From Martinezella tropici (GTDB lineage: Bacteria > Pseudomonadota > Alphaproteobacteria > Rhizobiales > Rhizobiaceae), in NCBI RefSeq assembly GCF_003287875.1, contig NZ_QMKK01000025.1:7501-71500 (forward strand): a stretch of DNA of 64,000 nt. The letters are read 5' to 3'. How positions within the stretch are numbered: the stretch's first letter is position 1; each line of letters opens with the position of its first letter. Positions 57,066 through 64,000 of the stretch are shown here, piece after piece. The notes under the pieces are model-generated. The model searched no databases. It was not told the origin of the DNA and was given only the letters and a program-made list of their open reading frames with translations. The translations under genes and the position numbers were made by a program.

Positions 57066-57788
57066 ATGAGCATGGATCTGACGACTCGCAAGACCGTGAG
57101 TTCGCAGCCGTTGCAGGAGCAATCCCGCAGCGATAGACCCGTGCGGCGCAGCTTGTTTCGCCGTCTCCTACGCTGGGGCGGGTTCGCCTTCATTTTCCTC
57201 GTCGCCATCGTTTTCGGCGGCTTCCTGCATTTCGCCGATTCGATCACCACCCTGAAGCCGCCGCTCGACCCCAAGGCCGATGCCATCGTCGTGCTGACCG
57301 GCGGCTACCAGCGGATCGATCAGGCGGTCGAGTTGCTGCGCACCGGTGCAGGCAACCGCCTGCTGATCTCAGGCGCACATCCGACCACGACGCCGTCGCA
57401 GATCCGCAAGCTGACACAGAGCTCCGTCAATCTGTTCAACTGCTGCGTCGACATCGGCTATGATGCCCTCGATACCATCGGCAATGCGCGCGAAGCAGCA
57501 AAATGGATCCATGCCAGAGGCTACAAGAGCGTTCTCGTGGTGACGAACAATTACCACATGCCCCGCAGTCTTGCGGAACTGAAATATGTCGATCCATCGA
57601 CCGATTTCATCGCCTATCCGGTCGTCAACTCCGATCTCAAGACCAAGAACTGGTTCACGGATCCGAATGCATTGCGCACGATGATCTCCGAATATGCCAA
57701 GGTGCTGCTCGCGGGCGCCCGCAATCTGACCGGTCTCGGGCGGCCAGCCGGCTTGCGCTCGCGGCAGCCGATCGGTGACGATGACTAA
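57066..57788 (+). CDS. YdcF family protein (DUF218)
   Basis: 240 aa with one N-terminal helix (GGFAFIFLVAIVFGGFLHFA) and a periplasmic DUF218 domain: ADAIVVLTGGYQRIDQAVEL, GNRLLISGAHP, ARGYKSVLVVTNNYHMPRS. Relatives (SanA, ElyC) affect envelope permeability and peptidoglycan precursors. It follows ftsX by 68 bases and precedes plsC, so an envelope role is likely but inferred. Confidence 0.9.
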   Translation: MSMDLTTRKTVSSQPLQEQSRSDRPVRRSLFRRLLRWGGFAFIFLVAIVFGGFLHFADSITTLKPPLDPKADAIVVLTGGYQRIDQAVELLRTGAGNRLLISGAHPTTTPSQIRKLTQSSVNLFNCCVDIGYDALDTIGNAREAAKWIHARGYKSVLVVTNNYHMPRSLAELKYVDPSTDFIAYPVVNSDLKTKNWFTDPNALRTMISEYAKVLLAGARNLTGLGRPAGLRSRQPIGDDD

Positions 57789-57887
57789 GGTCGAAGCGAA
57801 ACCACGCACCGACTTTTTATTGACGCCGTAATCGTGTAGGCAGACCTTCGAATGCCGGTGCCAAGCCGGTGCGCTGGGAAAGCCTCG

Positions 57888-58691
57888 ATGATTATCTTGC
57901 GTTCGGTCCTGTTCAATACCGTCTTCTATGCCAATCTGATCATTCGCATGATCGTATTGACGCCGATCTATTTCCTGATGCCGCGCAAGGCGGCTTACGC
58001 GATTCCCAAGGCATGGGCGAAATCCAGCACCTGGCTGATGGAGAAGATCGTCGGCACCACTTTCGAGATCGAGGGCTTGGAAAATATCCCCAAAGGCAGC
58101 TTCATCTTCGCGCCCAAACACCAGTCTTTCTGGGACACGTTTGCGCTGCTCCCTTACCTCGACGATCCGGTCTATATCCTCAAGCGCGAGCTGATGTGGA
58201 TTCCGCTCTTCGGCTGGTACGCGAAGAAGCAGCGCATGATCCCGGTGGACCGCAGCGCGCGCGGCAAGGTGATGTTCGACGTGTTGAAGCGCACGCGCGA
58301 AGAACTCGCCACCGGCCGCCAGCTCATCATCTACCCGGAGGGAACGCGCCGCCCGCCGGGCGCCGAGCCCATCTATAAATACGGCATCGCCCGCATGTAT
58401 CGCGACCTTGGAATACCCGTCGTCGCCGTTGCCATGCATCCCGGCCTGTTCTGGCCGCGACGGACCTTCCGCAAATATCCGGGCCACTTCAAGGTACGCA
58501 TCCTGCCGCCGATCGAGCCCGGATTGGATCCGGATGCCTTCTTCGCGCGTTTGATCGAAGAAACCGAAAAGGCGAGCGACGAACTGCTGGTCGAAACGAT
58601 CACCGAAAACCCGCATCTGCCCATCCCGCCAACCGCGGCCCAGCGCCTGGCGGAGATCGGCAAGACGAAGCAGGTGACCGCAGCGGTTTGA
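57888..58691 (+). CDS. plsC: 1-acyl-sn-glycerol-3-phosphate acyltransferase
   Basis: Makes phosphatidic acid. 267 aa from ATG 57888. One N-terminal helix, then HX4D H79-QSFW-D83 and YPEGTRRPPG. The remainder fits LPA acyltransferase. The longer frame from 57852 is rejected; GGGAAA lies near the chosen ATG. Downstream of ftsEX and ydcF in the same orientation. Confidence 0.93.
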   Translation: MIILRSVLFNTVFYANLIIRMIVLTPIYFLMPRKAAYAIPKAWAKSSTWLMEKIVGTTFEIEGLENIPKGSFIFAPKHQSFWDTFALLPYLDDPVYILKRELMWIPLFGWYAKKQRMIPVDRSARGKVMFDVLKRTREELATGRQLIIYPEGTRRPPGAEPIYKYGIARMYRDLGIPVVAVAMHPGLFWPRRTFRKYPGHFKVRILPPIEPGLDPDAFFARLIEETEKASDELLVETITENPHLPIPPTAAQRLAEIGKTKQVTAAV

Positions 58692-58723
58692 GCTTCTGCG
58701 ATGGCCCGCATGGGAAAGAATGG

Positions 58724-59257
58724 CTAGGAAGCTTTTCGCATCCGCTCCACTTCACCGACGACTTGTTCAAGCCAGTGATCGCGGATACCCATGTCGCGCA
58801 GATGCGTCAGCGTATTGAAGACATAGGCGTCGTTCGGCCCGGAGCGCCCGCTGGCGGCTTCCACCACGTGGGCCGCCTCGACCGCATCCAATGCGCCGGC
58901 ATATTGCCTGTGGGCGCGATCGACGACATAGGTGACGGCTGCGGCGCGCCGGCCATCGGCGAGCCGGATCGGCAGCGTCTTTTCAAGGTAGACATTGGTG
59001 ACCAGCTCACGCTCGCGCAGATAGGTCAGCACCTCCTCCCAATCGGAGGCCGGGACACGGAAGGCCATGCCGCGGCAGGAACCGCCACGATCGAGGCCGA
59101 GGACCAGGCCGGGGCTCGCCTCTGTGCCGCGATGGACCCAGGAACGGACGCAGAGTGAGCGACGATAACCGAAAATAAGGGCCTCGGCCCGTTCGTCATA
59201 AGCAAAGCCCGGATTCCACATGAGGGATCCGTAGCCAAACACCCAAAATTCGTCCAT
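58724..59257 (-). CDS. Gamma-glutamylcyclotransferase (ChaC family)
   Basis: Degrades glutathione to 5-oxoproline and Cys-Gly. 177 aa from ATG 59257 (MDEFWVFGYGSLMWNPGF). The GYGSLM loop and the acidic residue in YLREREL are typical of ChaC. The longer frame to 59320 overlaps the DUF2125 leader and is not needed. Divergent from DUF2125 gene. Confidence 0.92.
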   Translation of the reverse strand: MDEFWVFGYGSLMWNPGFAYDERAEALIFGYRRSLCVRSWVHRGTEASPGLVLGLDRGGSCRGMAFRVPASDWEEVLTYLRERELVTNVYLEKTLPIRLADGRRAAAVTYVVDRAHRQYAGALDAVEAAHVVEAASGRSGPNDAYVFNTLTHLRDMGIRDHWLEQVVGEVERMRKAS

Positions 59258-59307
59258 ATCCAACGCCAAATCACTGTGAAGCTTCAGTCCAACCATTGGA
59301 GAACAAC

Positions 59308-60321
59308 ATGGCGGCGTCAAGCCAGAGCGTAACGACCGGTCGAGGCAAGCGTCTGTGGTTCATCCTGCTGGGGCTGGTGGTGGTCCTGGCCGGCCTCTAC
59401 ACCGGCGGGTGGTATTACGCGACCAATTTCGTCAGGACCAATGTCCTGAAGGCGCTCGGCCAGCAGAACAGCGCCGGCGTTGCCGGCAAATGCGAAAACA
59501 TGGCCTTCAACGGCTTCCCCTTCTCCATCGGTCTGACCTGCGACACGGTGACGGTCGATAATCAGACGCGTGGCGTTTCGGCCAGTTTCGACACGCTCAG
59601 CGCATCCGCGCCGGTCTTCCAGCCCAACCATGTCAGCTGGAGCCTGAAATCTCCGGCCGAATTGCGCACGACCGCGGGCCTGACCGTATCGGCGGAATGG
59701 GCCGATCTGCAATCGAATCTCGTCGCCAAAGGCCGCGGCGTGGCGCAGACTCAGACCGTTATCAATGGGCTGAAGGCGGGCATCGTCTCCTCCTTCACCG
59801 GCCAAAGCGTGAATGTCACCGCCGCCCATACCGAGATGCATGCCAGCCAGAACGGCAGCGACTTGGATTTCGCGATCGGCGTCGAGAACGCCAATGCCGT
59901 CATCAAGGACTTTCCGCAGACCTTGCCGACCGCATCGACCAGCGCCAATGTGACGCTATCAGGCAAAGCCGGTCTGCTTGACGGCAGCGACCGCGAGGGG
60001 CTCCGCGGTAGCGCGGGCGTGCTGCATCAGGCGGTCATCGATATCGGTGACGGCCGTATCATGACGCTTTCCGGACCCTTCAATTTCGACGATGAAGGCT
60101 TTCTGTCCGGCCAGTTCAAGCTGGAGATCAATCAGATCGGCCCCTGGGGCGATAGCCTGACCGCCACGCTTCCCGCCGCCAAGAACATCATCAAGACGGC
60201 CACGAAGATGCTGAAGGCCCTTGCCAACGGCGCCGATAAGGTCTCCGTCGATCTCACCGCCGATCGCGGCCGCCTCTCGCTCAGCGGCTTCATCCCGCTC
60301 GGCAAGATCCCGCCGATCTGA
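59308..60321 (+). CDS. DUF2125 domain-containing protein
   Basis: 337 aa from ATG 59308, behind GGAGA. One N-terminal helix, LWFILLGLVVVLAGLYTGGW, then a large periplasmic beta-rich domain (DUF2125; KCENMAFNGFPFSIGLTCD). Conserved in Rhizobiales. Some weak AsmA-like character is possible. No function known. Followed by a family 3 hairpin. Confidence 0.88.
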   Translation: MAASSQSVTTGRGKRLWFILLGLVVVLAGLYTGGWYYATNFVRTNVLKALGQQNSAGVAGKCENMAFNGFPFSIGLTCDTVTVDNQTRGVSASFDTLSASAPVFQPNHVSWSLKSPAELRTTAGLTVSAEWADLQSNLVAKGRGVAQTQTVINGLKAGIVSSFTGQSVNVTAAHTEMHASQNGSDLDFAIGVENANAVIKDFPQTLPTASTSANVTLSGKAGLLDGSDREGLRGSAGVLHQAVIDIGDGRIMTLSGPFNFDDEGFLSGQFKLEINQIGPWGDSLTATLPAAKNIIKTATKMLKALANGADKVSVDLTADRGRLSLSGFIPLGKIPPI

Positions 60322-60385
60322 AGTGTGAAGCTTTCCGCCTGGTGGATCGCGCCCTGCAGCGATGCGAAAATCCTGCGAGAAACCC

Positions 60386-60416
60386 AACACCTTCTCCCCG
60401 AGGGGAGAAGGCAGAA
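60386..60416. repeat. Short family 3 hairpin
   Basis: CACCTTCTCCCC-GA-GGGGAGAAGG, the right arm of family 3, without its partner arm. It stands between convergent DUF2125 and tyrC genes, 7 bases before the tyrC stop. Confidence 0.75.
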
Positions 60417-60422
60417 GAAGAG

Positions 60423-61352
60423 CTATTCCTTCGCATCCAGGGCATGACGGCCGAAGTCAGGCACGTCGACATCCTGTCCGGCTTCGACGATCGAGCGGCG
60501 AATGGCGCGGGTGCGGGTGAAGAGCTCAAAAATCTTGTCGCCGTCACCCCAGCGGATCGCACGCTGCAGCGATGCCAGATCCTCGGAGAAGCGTGACAGC
60601 ATTTCCAGGATGGCATCGCGGTTGTGCAGGCAGACGTCGCGCCACATGGTCGGGTCGGACGCGGCAAGGCGCGTGAAGTCGCGGAAGCCGGACGCCGAAT
60701 ATTTGATGACTTCCGACTCGGTCACCGTCTCCAGATCATCGGCGGTCCCGACGATATTGTAGGCGATCAGGTGCGGCAGATGCGATACGATCGCCAGCAC
60801 CTTGTCGTGATGTTCCGGATCCATCTCGTCGACACGGGAGCCGAGAGTTTCCCAGAAGGTACGCAGCGTCTTGATCGCGGCCTCGTCGGTGCCCGGAACG
60901 GGCGTGAAGATGCACCAGCGTCCCTTGAACAGCCCGGGGAAACCCGCATCCGGACCTGACTTTTCCGTACCTGCGAGCGGATGGCCCGGAATGAAATGCA
61001 CGTTGGAGGGCATATGCGGCTGCATCTGCGCGATGACCGACGCCTTGGTCGAGCCGACATCGGTGACGATGGCGCCCGGTTTCAGATGCGCAGCTATTTC
61101 CTTGGCGACACTCTCCGAAGAGCCGACAGGCACGGAAACGATGACAAGATCGGCATCCTTGGCCGCTTCGGCCGAGGACAGCGTATAGCGGTCGCCGAGC
61201 TGCAGCTCCTCGGCACGCTTCAGCGTTTCGGCGCTGCGCGTCGAGATCACCACATCCTTGGCAAGGCCCAGCCGTTTGATGTCATGGGCGATGGAAGAAC
61301 CGATCAGGCCGATGCCGATCAGCGCGATGCGGTCGAACTGGATCGTGCTCAT
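60423..61352 (-). CDS. tyrC: Prephenate/arogenate dehydrogenase
   Basis: Oxidative decarboxylation in tyrosine synthesis. 309 aa. GxGxx[16 protein letters not shown] at residues 12-26, [14 protein letters not shown] with the catalytic His, and the conserved [13 protein letters not shown] helix. The start ATG 61352 overlaps the hisC stop (ATGA), which places it downstream of the aminotransferase in one operon. Arogenate versus prephenate preference is not decidable. Confidence 0.93.
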   Translation of the reverse strand: MSTIQFDRIALIGIGLIGSSIAHDIKRLGLAKDVVISTRSAETLKRAEELQLGDRYTLSSAEAAKDADLVIVSVPVGSSESVAKEIAAHLKPGAIVTDVGSTKASVIAQMQPHMPSNVHFIPGHPLAGTEKSGPDAGFPGLFKGRWCIFTPVPGTDEAAIKTLRTFWETLGSRVDEMDPEHHDKVLAIVSHLPHLIAYNIVGTADDLETVTESEVIKYSASGFRDFTRLAASDPTMWRDVCLHNRDAILEMLSRFSEDLASLQRAIRWGDGDKIFELFTRTRAIRRSIVEAGQDVDVPDFGRHALDAKE

Positions 61353-62458
61353 GCCTTGCGTCCCATAAATTCCGTCAGCGTGTCGATGAGGCCGAGATTG
61401 GCCTCTTCCGTTCCGATGCTCATGCGCAGCGAATTCGGGAACCCATAGGCCCGGACGGCTCGCACGATATAACCTCGGCTGGTGAGGAAATCGTCGGCCT
61501 CGCCAGCGCGCTTGCCCTCGCTATCCGGAAAATGGACGAGAACGAAATTCGCGACTGATGGCGTGACCCTGAGCCCTATCGCCTCAAGCGCAGCAGTCAC
61601 CTTCTCGAGCCAAAGCGTATTGTGCGCGACGGCCTTCTCCGTGAAAGCCTGGTCGCGAATGGCAGCGGCACCCGCAGCGATGGCAGCCGTGTTCAAGTTG
61701 AACGGAGCGCGCACGCGGTTGATTGCGTCGACGATATCGACGGGTCCGTACATCCAGCCGATGCGAAGCGCCGCAAGACCATAGACCTTTGAGAAGGTAC
61801 GGGTCATGACAACGTTCTGATTGGCCGAAACGAGCTCAAGGCCTGCCTCATAATCGTTGCGGCGGACATATTCGGCATAGGCGGCATCAAGCACGAGAAT
61901 GACATGCTTCGGCAGGCTTGCGTGCAGGCGGCGGATCTCGCTGACCGGGACATAGGTTCCGGTCGGATTGGCGGGGTTGGCGATGAAGACCATCTTGGTC
62001 TTCTCCGTGACGGCGGCGAGGATCGCGTCGACGTCGACGGTGCAATCCTTTTCCTTGACCGTGACAGGCGTCGCGCCGGCGGCCATGATCTGGATCTTGT
62101 AGACCAGGAAGCCGTGCTCGGTGATGATGCCTTCATCACCGGTGTCGAGATAGGTGTGGCAGAGCAGGCCGAGCAGCTCGTCCGAGCCGGCGCCGCAGAG
62201 GATATTGGCCACATTCAGCCCATGCACGTCGGCGATCGCCTGGCGCAGTTCCTTGGCCTGTCCGTCCGGATAGCGTTCGAGATGCCCGGCAGCGCCGCGG
62301 AAGGCTTCGATGGCTTTGGGGCTGGCCCCAAGCGGCGTCTCGTTAGAGGAGAGCTTGAACACGCGCGCAACGCCCGGTGCATGCTCCTTGCCCGGCACAT
62401 AGGCAGCGATATCGAGAATGCCGGGACGCGGGACAGGCTTGCTCATTTCCATGCTCAT
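61349..62458 (-). CDS. hisC: Histidinol-phosphate aminotransferase (HisC-type)
   Basis: 369 aa from the ATG at 62458, behind AAGGTCG. PLP enzyme with NPNNPTG-type [18 protein letters not shown], and the Schiff-base Lys in [17 protein letters not shown]. Upstream frame to 62797 is antisense to the neighbouring methyltransferase and rejected. Coupled to tyrC, so it may act on phenylpyruvate or prephenate as well as on histidinol phosphate, a known dual use of such paralogues. Confidence 0.93.
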   Translation of the reverse strand: MSMEMSKPVPRPGILDIAAYVPGKEHAPGVARVFKLSSNETPLGASPKAIEAFRGAAGHLERYPDGQAKELRQAIADVHGLNVANILCGAGSDELLGLLCHTYLDTGDEGIITEHGFLVYKIQIMAAGATPVTVKEKDCTVDVDAILAAVTEKTKMVFIANPANPTGTYVPVSEIRRLHASLPKHVILVLDAAYAEYVRRNDYEAGLELVSANQNVVMTRTFSKVYGLAALRIGWMYGPVDIVDAINRVRAPFNLNTAAIAAGAAAIRDQAFTEKAVAHNTLWLEKVTAALEAIGLRVTPSVANFVLVHFPDSEGKRAGEADDFLTSRGYIVRAVRAYGFPNSLRMSIGTEEANLGLIDTLTEFMGRKA

Positions 62459-62561
62459 GGGATCGACCTTGGGAAAGACCGGAAAAGTCCGGGTTATGAC
62501 ACCCCGTCGCATTAATGCGGAAACGCGGTTTTGTCGAGTGTCGGCGCTTAGCTGAAACCTA

Positions 62562-63305
62562 TCAGGGGATGTCGCGCGTCGTCGGTATGCCGCGCGGTGC
62601 CAGAACCGGCACGAAGACGCGGCGCGAGGCACGGACGGCAACCGGCAGCCCCTGATAGAGCCGTTTCTGCGCCTCGACGATGATGACGCCGGAGAAAGCG
62701 GGCCAAAGGGTGCGGCCGACCCGCTCGAAGGCGCGGCGCAGCCGCAGCACCGTGCGCAGTTTGGAGGGCGGGAAGAACAAGGCCTCCGCCGTCGCACCCG
62801 GCGTGAAATTGGTCTCGCGCAGCAGCGACGTCAGCTGGCCGCGCGAATAGGGCCGGCCGGAGCCGAACGGCGTATGCTCCATGCGCGCCCAAACGCCGGT
62901 ACGGTTCGGCACCACAATGACCAGCCGACCGCCCGGCGCCAGAACCCGCCAAAGCTCCTTCAGGGTCTCGCGCGGACTTTCGGCGAATTCCAGCGAATGC
63001 ACCATCAGCACCCGATCGATCGAACTATCCGGCAACGGCAGTTCTTCGTCAAAGACCAACGCCGTCGACGATGCCGATCCCATCGGCCAGTTCACCGCAC
63101 CCTGCCCCGCCGGCATGAAGGCGAAGGTGCGCTCGGTATCGGCGCGGAAGCGATCGAGATAGGGAACGGCATAGCCGAGGCCGACTAGCCGCTCCTCCGG
63201 CATGCGCGCCCAGATGGAGGAAAGCGCCATGGCAATCGACTGCTCCGCCAAGCGACCGAGCTCGGAATGATAAAACTGGCGGAGATCGACGATATCGGTA
63301 TGCAT
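62562..63305 (-). CDS. Class I SAM-dependent methyltransferase
   Basis: 247 aa, ATG 63305 ([18 protein letters not shown]). The first SAM loop is weak ([13 protein letters not shown]), but the rest is clear: [40 protein letters not shown]. The N-terminal helix [14 protein letters not shown] is typical of a rhizobial group next to gloB. Substrate unknown. Divergent from gloB. Confidence 0.86.
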   Translation of the reverse strand: MHTDIVDLRQFYHSELGRLAEQSIAMALSSIWARMPEERLVGLGYAVPYLDRFRADTERTFAFMPAGQGAVNWPMGSASSTALVFDEELPLPDSSIDRVLMVHSLEFAESPRETLKELWRVLAPGGRLVIVVPNRTGVWARMEHTPFGSGRPYSRGQLTSLLRETNFTPGATAEALFFPPSKLRTVLRLRRAFERVGRTLWPAFSGVIIVEAQKRLYQGLPVAVRASRRVFVPVLAPRGIPTTRDIP

Positions 63306-63394
63306 CGAAACAAATGTTATCAGCCGAACGTTGGACTTCAAGGCCGATCGGCTTACATTCTGTACCAACGGAAAAGACGAGGACGATTTCGATC

Positions 63395-64000
63395 ATGAAA
63401 CCATTGGAGTTAGAGATATTTATCTGCCGTTCCGACAATTACGGCGTCTTGGTCCATGATCCCGAAACCGGGTTAACGGCGTCGATCGATGCTCCGGAGG
63501 CAAATGCGATCCTGAAGGCCGCCGATCGCCGCGGCTGGACGATCAGCCATATCCTGACGACCCATCATCACACCGATCATGTCGAGGGCAATCTGGCGCT
63601 GAAGGAACAGTTCGGTTGCGAGATCATCGGCCCGATCAACGAGGCCGTTGCCATTCCCGGCCTCGATCGTGCCGTCGCCGACGGCGATACGTTCGAGTTC
63701 GCCGGTCATACGGTCAATGTCATCGAAACGCCTGGCCACACCGCCGGCCATGTCTGCTATAACTTTGCCGACGACAAGCTGCTCTTTGCCGCCGACACGC
63801 TGTTTGCGCTGGGTTGCGGCCGACTGTTCGAACGGCCGGCAACGGATATGTGGGCCTCGCTGCAGAAGCTTGCGGTTCTGCCGGACGAAACGGCCGTCTA
63901 TTTCGGCCATGAATATACCCTCTCCAACGCCCGCTTCGCGCTGACCATCGATCCCGCCAATGAGCGGCTGAAGGCGCGCGCCGCCGATATCGAGGCCTTG
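63395..64000 (+). CDS. gloB: Hydroxyacylglutathione hydrolase (glyoxalase II), 3' truncated
   Basis: Hydrolyses S-lactoylglutathione to lactate, the second step of methylglyoxal detoxification. 202 codons are visible from the ATG at 63395 ([20 protein letters not shown]) and the frame is still open at the window edge. The metallo-beta-lactamase motif THHHTDH is at 56-62; further ligands are [16 protein letters not shown] and FGHEY. Together these form the two-metal site. It was identified by direct translation; no stop is present in the window. Confidence 0.95.
   Translation, partial: MKPLELEIFICRSDNYGVLVHDPETGLTASIDAPEANAILKAADRRGWTISHILTTHHHTDHVEGNLALKEQFGCEIIGPINEAVAIPGLDRAVADGDTFEFAGHTVNVIETPGHTAGHVCYNFADDKLLFAADTLFALGCGRLFERPATDMWASLQKLAVLPDETAVYFGHEYTLSNARFALTIDPANERLKARAADIEAL

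Overview
The window is a gene-dense, GC-rich stretch of alphaproteobacterial chromosome. The gene set and order point to the Rhizobiaceae (Rhizobium/Agrobacterium group): argH-lptM-lysA-TIGR02302, ftsE-ftsX-ydcF-plsC, prfA-prmC, a tyrosine/histidine aminotransferase block, CpdR, DUF4167, DUF1178 and DUF2125 proteins. Several rhizobial intergenic palindromic repeats support this, including elements built like RIME1. No rRNA, CRISPR array, insertion sequence, prophage, conjugation gene or antiphage cluster was seen. One tRNA gene, tRNA-Leu(CAA), lies at 35464-35548.

Layout. 1-9812: end of an M23 peptidase, then on the minus strand clpB, a DUF4167 protein, prmC, prfA and ptsP. 9913-16803: lysC, a secreted protein, ubiG, DUF1178, a nitrilase-family amidase, glutaredoxin, comF and a methyltransferase. 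16838-24506: an orphan Flp pilin with a small membrane partner, mutT-GNAT-argJ, a parvulin, and secA on the plus strand. 24624-35320: accessory-looking genes comprising a GST, a flippase plus CelD-like acyltransferase pair, an acyl-CoA ligase, a second-type LepB, an aldo/keto reductase, a methyltransferase and a divergent tetR/MFS pair. 35464-36592: the tRNA and two small unusual genes. 36743-43295: membrane proteins, dsbB, HNH nuclease, AlkA, gluQ, a YihY family protein, an SDR, a HIG1-type protein and a PduO-type cobalamin adenosyltransferase. 43494-46220: etfBA and 3-hydroxybutyryl-CoA dehydrogenase. 46379-53136: tlpA, argH, lptM, lysA and a large TIGR02302 protein. 53209-64000: cpdR, hpt, ftsEX with envelope neighbours, ChaC, DUF2125, tyrC-hisC, a methyltransferase and the start of gloB, which runs off the window.

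Functional links include release-factor maturation (PrfA with its methylase PrmC, stop/start overlap), arginine and lysine synthesis (argJ, argH, lysC, lysA), envelope division and lipid synthesis (ftsEX, plsC), and beta-oxidation electron flow (etfBA with hbdA). Many starts were moved downstream from the longest ORF because a purine-rich ribosome binding site or a signal peptide supports a later codon. TTG or GTG starts are used for prfA, DUF1178, the HNH gene, ftsE, lysA and the two-repeat membrane protein.

The most interesting material is in the intergenic DNA. At least four repeat families are present. RIME1-like copies show apparent compensatory stem changes, and repeat ends supply the TAG stop codons of three genes. 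Two control regions stand out: paired TATGAT-N4-ATCAT palindromes between tetR and its MFS partner, and an ACGT-centred palindrome lying exactly between the predicted -35 and -10 of etfB. I did not find a convincing previously undescribed multigene system.
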